A DNA stretch of 64,000 nt from CAYLUN01 sp964386865 (GTDB lineage: Bacteria > Verrucomicrobiota > Kiritimatiellia > RFP12 > UBA1067): assembly GCA_964386865.1 (NCBI GenBank), contig CAYLUN010000012.1, positions 40,044 through 104,043 on the forward strand. Direction: 5' to 3'. The notes under the pieces were generated by a model that made no database searches, was not told the DNA's origin, and saw only the letters and a program-made list of their open reading frames with translations. This document shows positions 52,423 through 60,494 of this stretch, piece after piece. Within the stretch, counting starts at the first letter, position 1. Each line of letters starts with the position of its first letter. The translations under genes and the position numbers were made by a program.

Positions 52423-53727
52423 TTAGAGTTTATTCAGATCCCAAGGGGCGCGATGTGCGCGAGCGAGCAGCGCGTTGGCGTTGTCGTCATTGACGAACCG
52501 TTCGCGTTGGGCATCCCAGTCCAGGCGCTTTCCGAGTTGAATCGCACTGTGCGCGATCAGGCCCATCGAGCACGCGCGGTGGCCGATCTCAGCGTCGGCC
52601 ATGGTCGGCGCGCGATTGGCGATACCATGCAGGAAGTCGGCTTTGTCCGAGCGCGTCGGCAGGCGCAGGTCATCTGGCTTCAGCTTGATTCTGAGAAGTT
52701 TCGGATCGCCCGCGGTGAGGCCGCTCTTGCCTGTCCAGTCCGCATTGATCCAGCCATTATCGCCTTCAACGCGCACGTAGGCGTTTTTGGTTGTCAGGTA
52801 GTCGAGCACGACGCCGCTCGGGTATTTGAACTGCACTCGGAAGTTAAGGAGCACGTCCCAGAGTCCCGAGCCCGGCGTCGGGTAGTTGCCCGTTCCTTCA
52901 ACCGATGTGGGGCCGGTGCGCTCGGTGTTCAGGATGAGCTGTGCGACGTCGAGCGTGTGAGTCCCCCAGTTTGTAATCATGCCTGCGCAGGTATCCCTGC
53001 AGCGCATCCAGCCCGGGCGGCCATAGGACTGCCGGGGGTGCACGCGATCCTGGCAATAGGGCTTGAGGGGGGCTGGACCGGTCCACATCTCGTAGTCCAA
53101 CTCAGGCGGAACAGGCTCAGGCGTGGCGCTGCCGCCAGCAGCGTCCCCGGTGGGAACGCCAACCTCAATGCGGCGGACCTGGCCGAGGTACCCGTTGCGC
53201 ACGAGTTCGGCTGTCTTGATCATGTAGGCGTTGGAGCGGCATTCGCTGTCTGTGCGGAAGGTTACGCCCTTCTGACTCGCCGCATCGGCCAAGAGACGGC
53301 CTTCCGTGACGGAGAGGGCGAGCGGTTTCTCACAACTGACATGCTTTCCGCGCCGGACTGCAGCCAGGGAAATCGGCACATGCCATTGGTCTGACGTGGA
53401 ATTCATGACCGCGTCGATGTCGTCGCGTGCCAGCACCTCGCGCCAGTCGGCATAGGCCTTGCAGCCGCTGTCGCTATAGTGCGCGTCAACCGCCTTTTTG
53501 GCGTTGTCGAGACGCCAGCGATCCACATCGCAGACCGCGACGACACGGACGTTCTCGGCGTGCAGGAACGGCGGCAGATTGGCGTATTTCGCCTGGCGGC
53601 CCATGCCGATCATGGCAAGGGTGATGCGCTTCGAGGGCGCGTCCGCGCCGAAGACGCGGGAGGGCAGAATGAGCGGAGCGCTCGAGGCCGCGAGTGCGGT
53701 GCGGAGGAAGGTACGGCGTGTGTTCAT
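52423..53727 (-). CDS. Tat-exported Gfo/Idh/MocA oxidoreductase (paralogue)
   Basis: 434 residues from the ATG at 53727; the longer frame before it has no signal and belongs to the neighbour in another frame. Tat motif NTRRTFLRTALA, Rossmann start ITLAMIGMGRQAKYANL, EKP motif HVSCEKPLALSVTEG and the conserved ITNWGTHTLDVAQ near residue 270 match the gene at 51043 in order and spacing. Both probably act in the periplasm. It starts 16 bases after the TIM-barrel gene stop. Confidence 0.9.
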   Translation of the reverse strand: MNTRRTFLRTALAASSAPLILPSRVFGADAPSKRITLAMIGMGRQAKYANLPPFLHAENVRVVAVCDVDRWRLDNAKKAVDAHYSDSGCKAYADWREVLARDDIDAVMNSTSDQWHVPISLAAVRRGKHVSCEKPLALSVTEGRLLADAASQKGVTFRTDSECRSNAYMIKTAELVRNGYLGQVRRIEVGVPTGDAAGGSATPEPVPPELDYEMWTGPAPLKPYCQDRVHPRQSYGRPGWMRCRDTCAGMITNWGTHTLDVAQLILNTERTGPTSVEGTGNYPTPGSGLWDVLLNFRVQFKYPSGVVLDYLTTKNAYVRVEGDNGWINADWTGKSGLTAGDPKLLRIKLKPDDLRLPTRSDKADFLHGIANRAPTMADAEIGHRACSMGLIAHSAIQLGKRLDWDAQRERFVNDDNANALLARAHRAPWDLNKL

Positions 53728-53743
53728 GGCTTTAAGTAACCCT

Positions 53744-54604
53744 TTACAGTTCCTTGGCCATGGCCTTCCATGCGGCGATAGCCTTGGTGAGGTTCTCGCG
53801 CGGGTCACCCGGAACATTGAAGAATTGGTGCCCGATGGGGCCTTTGTAGCCAGCGGTGCGCAGGGCCTTGACCACACCCGTCACATCGAAGCCGCCCTCG
53901 CCCAACACGCGGACGGACTTGCCTTTGGGCACATCCAGAGCGTCCGCGCCGTTGATGGAGGCGAGGTTGATCAGCGGACCAGCCTCGCGGATGGTGTCGA
54001 GGATATTTCCTCCCTGCTTGCAGATGATCTCGTGACAGAGGTTCACCGTGGCGCCGACATTGTCGCAGCCCTTTTCGCGAGCCTTGCGTACCACCCGGAG
54101 GGATTCTGCGGCGGTGGCCACGTAGAATCCAGCATGGTGATAGAGTGAAACCGTCAACCCGGCCTCGCGGGCAAGGCGGCTGACCTCCTGCACGATCGCG
54201 ACGGCCTGCTCGTCATGGGCGCCAGACTCGATGGCTGCGTTCGCGGTCTTGTCCGCTGATTTGCGGATGGTCATCCACAGGATGGTTCCTGAACCCTTGA
54301 GATTCGTAATCGCCAACTTGAGGTCATCCGAGAGGGCCGGCTTGTCGATGTACGTATAAAAATACATCGACACGAGCTTCACACCCTGAGCCTCGCAGAC
54401 CGCGCGGCGCTCCGCCATCTCGGAGGCCTTGGTGTAGTTGTAGCCGATGCCGCCCCACCCGAGTTCTTTGAGTGTGGAGATCTGCTGGGCAATCGGCCAT
54501 TGGCCGCGCCCAACGCCGTTGTCGAACGCGAAGAAGAGGGGCGCGTCAGCAGCTTGCGTCAGCAGACCGCCCAAGACAAACAAAGCTAGAAGCAGGTTTC
54601 TCAT
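53744..54604 (-). CDS. Secreted xylose-isomerase-like TIM-barrel protein
   Basis: 286 residues from ATG 54604 (a longer frame upstream was rejected because a Sec signal, LLLALFVLGGLLTQAADA, starts here). The mature chain fits the AP endonuclease 2/xylose isomerase-like barrel: STLKELGWGGIGYNYT, VKLVSMYFYTYID, LTVSLYHHAGFYVAT, VGATVNLCHEIICKQ and GHQFFNVPGDPRENL. Some members are epimerases or isomerases of sugars. Export of this fold is common in PVC genomes and pairs with the two exported Gfo/Idh enzymes. First gene of this unit. Confidence 0.82.
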   Translation of the reverse strand: MRNLLLALFVLGGLLTQAADAPLFFAFDNGVGRGQWPIAQQISTLKELGWGGIGYNYTKASEMAERRAVCEAQGVKLVSMYFYTYIDKPALSDDLKLAITNLKGSGTILWMTIRKSADKTANAAIESGAHDEQAVAIVQEVSRLAREAGLTVSLYHHAGFYVATAAESLRVVRKAREKGCDNVGATVNLCHEIICKQGGNILDTIREAGPLINLASINGADALDVPKGKSVRVLGEGGFDVTGVVKALRTAGYKGPIGHQFFNVPGDPRENLTKAIAAWKAMAKEL

Positions 54605-54659
54605 GTGTTTTCCTTTGAGGGGAACGGCACCGGACATCGGCGCACATCCGCTCATAATG

Positions 54660-54701
54660 TACTCCGAAGTGTATCCAAAAGCTATCGCACAAATACGCGA
54701 T
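54660..54701 (-). promoter_or_regulatory. Operator-like site and promoter of the TIM-barrel / Gfo-Idh unit
   Basis: The operator (54684-54701) reads in gene sense ATCGCGTA-TT-TGTGCGAT, an imperfect 8-base dyad with 6 of 8 matching. TAGCTT follows as a -35 position, then a 17-base spacer and TACATT. The gene-proximal half TTTGTGCGATAG is shared with the sites at 39459 and 46612. Confidence 0.55.
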
Positions 54702-54716
54702 TTGCCTGTGGAATCG

Positions 54717-55720
54717 TCACCTGTCTGGAGAGGGGTTGTCTTCATCCGCCGGCAGTAGGGCCGGTTGCTTTGTGGCGTCCGGTCCGCAGCGCATCGGCAC
54801 GATGGAGACCCGTTGCCAGTGCGGATCATGGCCCGGATAGCACCAGACGGTCGCCTGCACGTTTCCGTTAGAATCCTTGAAATACCCGTTGTGGCCACCG
54901 AAACGCAGCGCGCATTGGCGCGGGCCGTAGGGACCGAACAAATTCGTGGAGGTGGACACCATGCTGTCGTAACTTTGCGTGCCGTCAGCGTGGACATTCC
55001 ACTCGGCAGCGGTGAGATAGTAGCGGCCCTCGTGTTTGAACAGGGAGACCCCTTCGTAGCCGACCGAAGGGAAATTCTCCGCCGCTAGCTTGCGCGTCGG
55101 CGTGAGGAGGCGGGTCATGTCCGGCGCGAGTTGCGCGATCTCGCCGCCGTGCTTGAGCAGATAGACCTTGCCGTCGTCATCCTCGAACAGGTTCGGATCG
55201 AAGCCGTCGGCCAGAGGATGAACCATGGCTCCGAGTGCCACTCGATGTCGAGGACCGGCTCCGCGCCGTCCGTGTGTTGGAAGTGGATGGCATAGAGATT
55301 CCTGCCGGTGGATTCCGGGCGACGCCGGCCGCTGGGATAGTCCTTGAAACCGGGCGACGCGCTCTTTGCGGTGATGCGTTTCAGTCCGTTGACGTAAATG
55401 CCCATCGGCCCGCTGTGGCGGATGCGGAAATAGGAGTTGTTGATGGATTCAGCGGCTAGATTGGTATCGATGCGGATCCAGGCCTGGGTGGCCCGGGCGC
55501 TCCTGATAGCTGCGCTCACCTCCTGAAACGATGCCGCCTGTTTCCATGCGCCGTCGTTGTGATTCGGCCAGGTCCAGAACGTGTCCTCGCCACCGTCGGG
55601 TTGGGTGAGCACATAGCGGATCGAGGACCGCGGACTGCCTTCGCTGGCAGTGGCATGGCACCCGGCGATAGTCCACATGGCGAGCAGGACGGCGAATGGA
55701 TTTTTCAGGAAACGAGGCAT
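54717..55720 (-). pseudogene. GH43-type gene with internal deletion and frameshift
   Basis: Two overlapping frames (start 55720; second frame to 54717) are together clearly homologous to the intact GH43 protein at 62042. The first gives the signal peptide and N-terminal beta-sandwich (IRYVLTQPDGGEDTFWTWPN, FRIRHSGPMGIYVNGLKRI, DIEW). The second resumes at HPLADGFDPNLFEDDDG and runs to the end. Relative to the paralogue, about 145 residues are missing at base ~55222, including the DAQV segment with the likely catalytic base, and the frame is lost. So the enzyme cannot be made. The flanks keep about 80 percent identity by eye. Confidence 0.88.
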
Positions 55721-55742
55721 GGGGGACAGGTTGGAGAAATAA

Positions 55743-55760
55743 TGGATAGTGGATAGTGGA
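55743..55760. repeat. Heptamer TGGATAG, 2.6 copies
   Basis: TGGATAG, TGGATAG, TGGA in the 56-base gap upstream of the broken GH43 gene. Same unit length as the repeats at 673, 777, 1899 and 50365, but another sequence. Confidence 0.7.
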
Positions 55761-55776
55761 TTTAGATGACATCAGT

Positions 55777-57798
55777 TCATCTGGTGTGCGGGCGGACAGG
55801 CCAGGTTTCGATGGATTTTCGGACCTCGGGATCGGCGAGGAGCGTGAGGCGCATGGCGGTAGGCCAGGCGGTGAGCCAGCCTGAGCCGCTGCCGCGCGGG
55901 CGTTCTCGGTCGATGCCCGGCGGCAGCATGCTGTAATTCCAGTCCGTGTAGTTCACGGTCTCATCCTGGCTGCCGCACGGGTGTGGCGGCAAGCCCTGGA
56001 GGGCGAGCTGGCCGGTGGAGATTCCCTGGGAGGCGTTGCTCCATAGGGCAGCCGCGCGCTGGCACCAGATGTCCCGGCCGGTGTGCCTGGCCAGGCCCAG
56101 GAGGGCGGGGATGGCAGCAACGCCATACGCATCGGCGCACATGTGGACCGTGGCCACGGAGGTGCCGCCAAACGTATCGTAGCCGACGGCATCCATGAGC
56201 GATCCCGGGACATTGGGAATCGTTTGTGCGAACTGCCAGGCGGCCAAATAATAGCCTGCATCTTCGGCGGCGGTGAGGATCTCAGGGTCTTTGGTCAACT
56301 CATACAGGCGGACCGCGCCTGCCAGGATCGGCAGGATGGTTTCCTTGTCGATGCTGCGGGTGTCCAACGCGCCACCCCAGAGGCAGCCATCCTGGCGGAG
56401 GATGCCGATGTAAAAACGAAGCGCGGATTTCGCCGCCTCGCTGTATCTGCGGTCCTTGGTCAACTGATGCGCATCCAGTAGCGGCGGGATGAACGAGGCG
56501 CCGATGCCACCGCGCTCGCAGCCTTTTCCCTCAAAGCGTCCATTGGGTTTTTGCAGCGTGAGGGCGGCGTCGCAGATGCCGAGGCCGATCTCGCGGTAAG
56601 CGGGGCGGTTGACGCCGCACTGGTTGGCCAACTGCGACGCCCGCAGGAAGGCCGTTGCACCGTCCGAGAGCGTATTCGCATCGGAGGCGATGCGCTGAAA
56701 CCGAGCCAAGCCAGCGGAGTTTGTCGTGGCTGACCCGGCCTCCACGCGCGCGACCCAGGCGTCGAGACATGCCAGCCCCATGTCAAGCGAGGCTTGGTTC
56801 TTGGTCTGGAGATAATCCACCAACATGGCGTTGGCCAGTTCCCCGTTGCGCCCGCACCAGCCGATGGAAAAGCCTCCCGCCTTCGACCAGCCCCGTTTCG
56901 GGTTACACCTCAATGCCAAGTGGAACATGTTCGCCGATCCGTCCCACAGGGATTCTCTGGCGAAGCGCAAGCCCATCGTCCAGAGATCCCCGGCGCTGCG
57001 GCGCGCAAACGTCGGTTGGTAGAAACGACTCCAAGCCGCATCCAGCAAATAACGGTAGCCGGTTTTGGGACGATCCACCGGATGCAGCACCAGCCACGCC
57101 GTGGTTTTGAATTGCTCGCCGGGGGCCAATTCCAAGACGTTAGAACGCCCGGGGCTTAACTTAACTTCCCGACGCAACACGCGTTTGGGCAGTTCCTCTT
57201 CCGGGAAGATGAGCCGGTGAACGGTGTTCGATGTCGTCGGGATGAGCGAACACGAAAGGCCGACTATGGGATCGTTCACCTCCGCGAAGAGCGCCACGGT
57301 GTGATGATCCCCCTCTGAATAGGTGCCACCGGGGATGAGGGTGCGATGCGAGGCGAACGACCATGGCGTGCCGTCGCAATCGAAGCCATGGTACACGTTG
57401 CCCGTATCCCGAAGGTTGCCATTCCACGAAATGCCGGGGATGTAGGCGAAGCGGCTCGGATGCGCGGCCTGGAAATCCATGGTCATGCGCACGGGCTGCT
57501 TCGACTGGCCGGGCTTGAGCGAGAAGGTACGACGCCACCGGACCAGGTTGGTTCCTGCCGATTCCACCACATCCTCGCCGCGCACCGCGTCGCTTGTGAA
57601 CGGCACGAACTCGCCGACCAGCGCCTCACGGTCATCCATCACGATGAACCGGTGTTCACGGACGGCAATCTGATAGCCCTGGAGCGACGGCCCTGGTGGT
57701 CCGTCCTTCGCTTCACCGGTCTCAGCCGCCACCACGGCCAGACAGGCTGTGGCGAGCAGTGCAGAACGGATGCAGGGTTTGATAGATATCATTTTCAT
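55777..57798 (-). CDS. Secreted six-hairpin (alpha/alpha-barrel) glycosidase-like protein
   Basis: 673 residues with a signal peptide (ALLATACLAVVAAETGEA). Residues about 30-260 are a beta-sandwich (VREHRFIVMDDREALVGEF, SFASHRTLIPGGTYSEG). Residues about 280-650 form paired helices of an (alpha/alpha)6 toroid (LANAMLVDYLQTKNQASLDM, SDGATAFLRASQLANQCG, RRYSEAAKSALRFYIG). Such proteins act as glycosidases or lyases; here no family is certain and the catalytic acids are not assigned. It starts 15 bases after the next upstream gene, in the same operon as GH43 and the other toroid protein. Confidence 0.65.
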   Translation of the reverse strand: MKMISIKPCIRSALLATACLAVVAAETGEAKDGPPGPSLQGYQIAVREHRFIVMDDREALVGEFVPFTSDAVRGEDVVESAGTNLVRWRRTFSLKPGQSKQPVRMTMDFQAAHPSRFAYIPGISWNGNLRDTGNVYHGFDCDGTPWSFASHRTLIPGGTYSEGDHHTVALFAEVNDPIVGLSCSLIPTTSNTVHRLIFPEEELPKRVLRREVKLSPGRSNVLELAPGEQFKTTAWLVLHPVDRPKTGYRYLLDAAWSRFYQPTFARRSAGDLWTMGLRFARESLWDGSANMFHLALRCNPKRGWSKAGGFSIGWCGRNGELANAMLVDYLQTKNQASLDMGLACLDAWVARVEAGSATTNSAGLARFQRIASDANTLSDGATAFLRASQLANQCGVNRPAYREIGLGICDAALTLQKPNGRFEGKGCERGGIGASFIPPLLDAHQLTKDRRYSEAAKSALRFYIGILRQDGCLWGGALDTRSIDKETILPILAGAVRLYELTKDPEILTAAEDAGYYLAAWQFAQTIPNVPGSLMDAVGYDTFGGTSVATVHMCADAYGVAAIPALLGLARHTGRDIWCQRAAALWSNASQGISTGQLALQGLPPHPCGSQDETVNYTDWNYSMLPPGIDRERPRGSGSGWLTAWPTAMRLTLLADPEVRKSIETWPVRPHTR

Positions 57799-57813
57799 AA
57801 GTGATGCATTCGA

Positions 57814-60096
57814 TCAGTGGCGCGGCAGGGCAAACCATTCGGGCTCGGGGGCCAGTTCGGACAGGCGCATGCCGCCATAGACCGCGCCTGCGGTGGTCCA
57901 GGCGATGCCCATCGCGTGTTGGCTGCCGCGCCAGGTTTCCGGTCCTCCGGGTTTGTAGGTGCAGTTGGTATGATTGTAATGTTCGGATTGGCTGCCGATT
58001 TTCGGGCCGAACATCACTCCCGGACGCGAGAGGGTCTGCGTGCAGGCTTGATAGAGCACCCGGCCGATTTTCCGGTAGCGCTCGTCCTTGGCCACCTGCC
58101 CGAGTAAATAGAAATCCGGTGCCATGAAGTAGCCCCAGACATCGATTTCCTGATTCTGGGTGGAAATGGCCGTCCATCCGACGGTGTGGAGATGTTCGAA
58201 CAGCAAACCGCTTTCCGGCTTCATGCCGACATCATGGAAATACATCCAGGTGAGCGTCCAGTCGGCGGCATCTTTTGCCATCTGGAGGAAGCGCGGTTCG
58301 CGGGTGGCCACGTAAACATCGGTGGCCGCGCGCATCATGCCCCAGCCCGCCTCCTTGTCCTCGCCCCCGGCATCGATGGTCGCACCCCATGGCGGCGTGG
58401 CCAATGTTTCGCCGAACTCACGCCAGTAGGCATCCATGGTCTCAGCGGCGGCCTTGCCCCACTTTGCCTCGCCGGTGAGGGTGGCGAGGCGTGAAAAGAC
58501 CAGCACGCACTGGACTCCTGCCGCCGAGATCGTTCCGGCCGGAGGTTCGCCTTGGGCCGGCCAATCCATGCCGCCGCCCTCGGGCGTCCAGGCGCGCGGG
58601 AACAGGCCCTTGTGGCGCGGCGAACGGAGCAGGAAACCGCCGGCCTTCTTCAAACAGGCAAGCCATTGTTCGGCCTCGGGCAATTTCAAGCGGCGGCCCA
58701 GTTCCACCAAGCTCGCCAGATGTTCGAGGTTTTCGCCGTATTGCCGGCTGGAAATACCCTTGCTGCCTTTATAGAAGCTGGTGGAGCGCCAGTCCTTGAT
58801 GCGCACATCGTAGTCGCCGTAATACAGGCCCTCCACCCCCGTGCCGGAGTTTTCGACAAAGAACCGGACCGAATCGAGCGCCTGGGTCCGGGCCTCCTGA
58901 TCGCCGGTGCGGTCGGCGTGAGCCAGCATCCCGTAAGCTGTGCCAAGGCAGCCACCAACCCAGGCATACTTGAACTTGTAGCCCGCCGGGATTGCCTTGC
59001 CGGTATTCTCTCCCGCTTTCGGCACAAGGCGCCGGAATTGTTCCTTTTTGGCATATTCGGCAACCAACGACATGGCCTCGGGAAATGACATATGTGGAGT
59101 CTTGGTCGGTTGGAAAACGTCATAGGCCTTCCACAGCGTTTCCCGAAAGGCATAACCTGTCTTGATGCCGCTGCCGAGATCGACATAGAGCGTTTTCTTG
59201 AACTCCACCGGTCCCTGCACATTCAGATAGGCGTCATCGTAGGGATCGAATCGATTGCGACGACCATAGAGTTGGCTCTTCTTGCCGTTTGTTGCCACCG
59301 GGCCGGAGACGCTCAACAGATCGACATATCCTTTCCCGTATTCCAACCCCAAGCTCCACCAGTGATCTGAACCCTTGTTGCCTTGGGCAATCTTCGACGG
59401 CAGGGCGACAAGCGAGCCGTAGAGACGTGTGCCGTTCACGGACGACTCGATATTGACCATGGGGATCGGCAGACGGTGCTCCTCATACAATCCCAGCCCG
59501 CCCGGTTCCATTGAGATCTGCGTGCCAATGAGCGTCGAGCTGGGGTTGTTGTTGTAGAGGACTTGAGGCATGAGCAGCCGTTGGTCGGTTCCCAAGGGCA
59601 GACGAAGGCGGCTTTCCAGTGTGATTTTCGACTGGCTGCCAGGACCGGTGTGGGCGAACGAGCGGTCGATACGCACCATGCCATGCTCGACGGAGTAAAC
59701 GTCGGAGAAGCTCCACGGCTGCCCGTCAATGTCGGCCGTCGCCGTGGCCCGCACCTGATTACGAGTAAGCGGCTCCACCTTCTGCACCTTAATGTGGCGC
59801 GGCTGGGCAAACCATGAGTCGCGCCAATCGGAATACACGCTCCAGACCTGGCCCGCGGGGAATGCGGCGGCGTGTTGCCAGGCGTTCAGCTCCTTCCGCT
59901 CGAAAACCACATCATACCCCGCCTGCGGGCTGCCGGTGAAATGGACGCGGGTATCCGTGCCGCCGGAGAACACGAGGCCGTCGGATGATGTTGTGAGAAC
60001 GGGCGGTGTGTCATCGGCCCGAGTGGATGCGGAGCATGCCAGCAGCGCGGTGGCCACTCGGAGGATAGAGGTGATTTTCATTTTCATTACGTTCAT
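57814..60096 (-). CDS. Secreted six-hairpin glycosidase-like protein, larger paralogue type
   Basis: 760 residues with a signal peptide (ITSILRVATALLACSASTRA). A beta-sandwich of about 320 residues (VFSGGTDTRVHFTGSPQAG, GMVRIDRSFAHTGPGSQSK) precedes a helical toroid (MSLVAEYAKKEQFRRLVP, KYAWVGGCLGTAYGMLAHAD, QYGENLEHLASLVELGRRL, AAETMDAYWREFGETLATPP). It ends with GSQHAMGIAWTTAGAVYGG. The layout parallels the protein at 55777 without close sequence identity. Likely exo-acting on a polysaccharide product. Family unassigned. Coupled to the neighbours with 6- to 15-base gaps. Confidence 0.65.
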   Translation of the reverse strand: MNVMKMKITSILRVATALLACSASTRADDTPPVLTTSSDGLVFSGGTDTRVHFTGSPQAGYDVVFERKELNAWQHAAAFPAGQVWSVYSDWRDSWFAQPRHIKVQKVEPLTRNQVRATATADIDGQPWSFSDVYSVEHGMVRIDRSFAHTGPGSQSKITLESRLRLPLGTDQRLLMPQVLYNNNPSSTLIGTQISMEPGGLGLYEEHRLPIPMVNIESSVNGTRLYGSLVALPSKIAQGNKGSDHWWSLGLEYGKGYVDLLSVSGPVATNGKKSQLYGRRNRFDPYDDAYLNVQGPVEFKKTLYVDLGSGIKTGYAFRETLWKAYDVFQPTKTPHMSFPEAMSLVAEYAKKEQFRRLVPKAGENTGKAIPAGYKFKYAWVGGCLGTAYGMLAHADRTGDQEARTQALDSVRFFVENSGTGVEGLYYGDYDVRIKDWRSTSFYKGSKGISSRQYGENLEHLASLVELGRRLKLPEAEQWLACLKKAGGFLLRSPRHKGLFPRAWTPEGGGMDWPAQGEPPAGTISAAGVQCVLVFSRLATLTGEAKWGKAAAETMDAYWREFGETLATPPWGATIDAGGEDKEAGWGMMRAATDVYVATREPRFLQMAKDAADWTLTWMYFHDVGMKPESGLLFEHLHTVGWTAISTQNQEIDVWGYFMAPDFYLLGQVAKDERYRKIGRVLYQACTQTLSRPGVMFGPKIGSQSEHYNHTNCTYKPGGPETWRGSQHAMGIAWTTAGAVYGGMRLSELAPEPEWFALPRH

Positions 60097-60102
60097 GGTA
60101 CT

Positions 60103-60489
60103 TTAACGAGGCTGAACGGATTGGCGTGCTGTTTCGGCGAGGTTGGTGGTGCCCGCAGGCAGAAGGCGCAGCAAGTAGGAGAACGATGAGGACACGGTTT
60201 TAACAACAAATTGGTCGAGCGGCCGGGGCCCGCAGGTATTGGAGCCGACGCCCAGGGTTTGAGCGGAGAGCGTGTGAACGGTGCTCACGCTTGGTGGCAA
60301 ATCAATGCGATATTCAACCGGATACATCACCTCGTCCGTGTAGGGGATTGCCGAAACTTGGAGGTCGTTGTCCACCGCTTGCGACATTAAAGTGGGCAGT
60401 CCTCCACCGGACAGCGGCGCGGCTGCGCGGAGTTCTTGGTAACATAGTCCCATGACTGCGATTAGTAGGTAATATTTAATAAGTTTCAT
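60103..60489 (-). pseudogene. Signal peptide fused in frame to the last domain of a GH2 beta-galactosidase
   Basis: 128 residues. A complete signal peptide (YYLLIAVMGLCYQELRA) runs through APLSGGGLPTLM directly into LQVSAIPYTDEVMYPVEYRI, TLSAQTLGVGSNTCGPRPL and SYLLRLLP. The latter is the C-terminal strand set of the LacZ beta-sandwich domain 5, where the GVGxxxCGPRPL segment is typical. A full enzyme has over 1000 residues, so nearly all of the gene, including the TIM barrel, is missing while the frame stays open. It may be expressed as a small secreted beta protein, but it has no catalytic residues. The junction is near base 60380. Confidence 0.75.
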
Positions 60490-60494
60490 TTGAG

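Noticed and set aside
52536..52570. ATCGCAC...GTGCGCGAT similar to the shared operator
   Set aside because: It lies inside a Gfo/Idh coding region and encodes conserved residues, with no promoter beside it.
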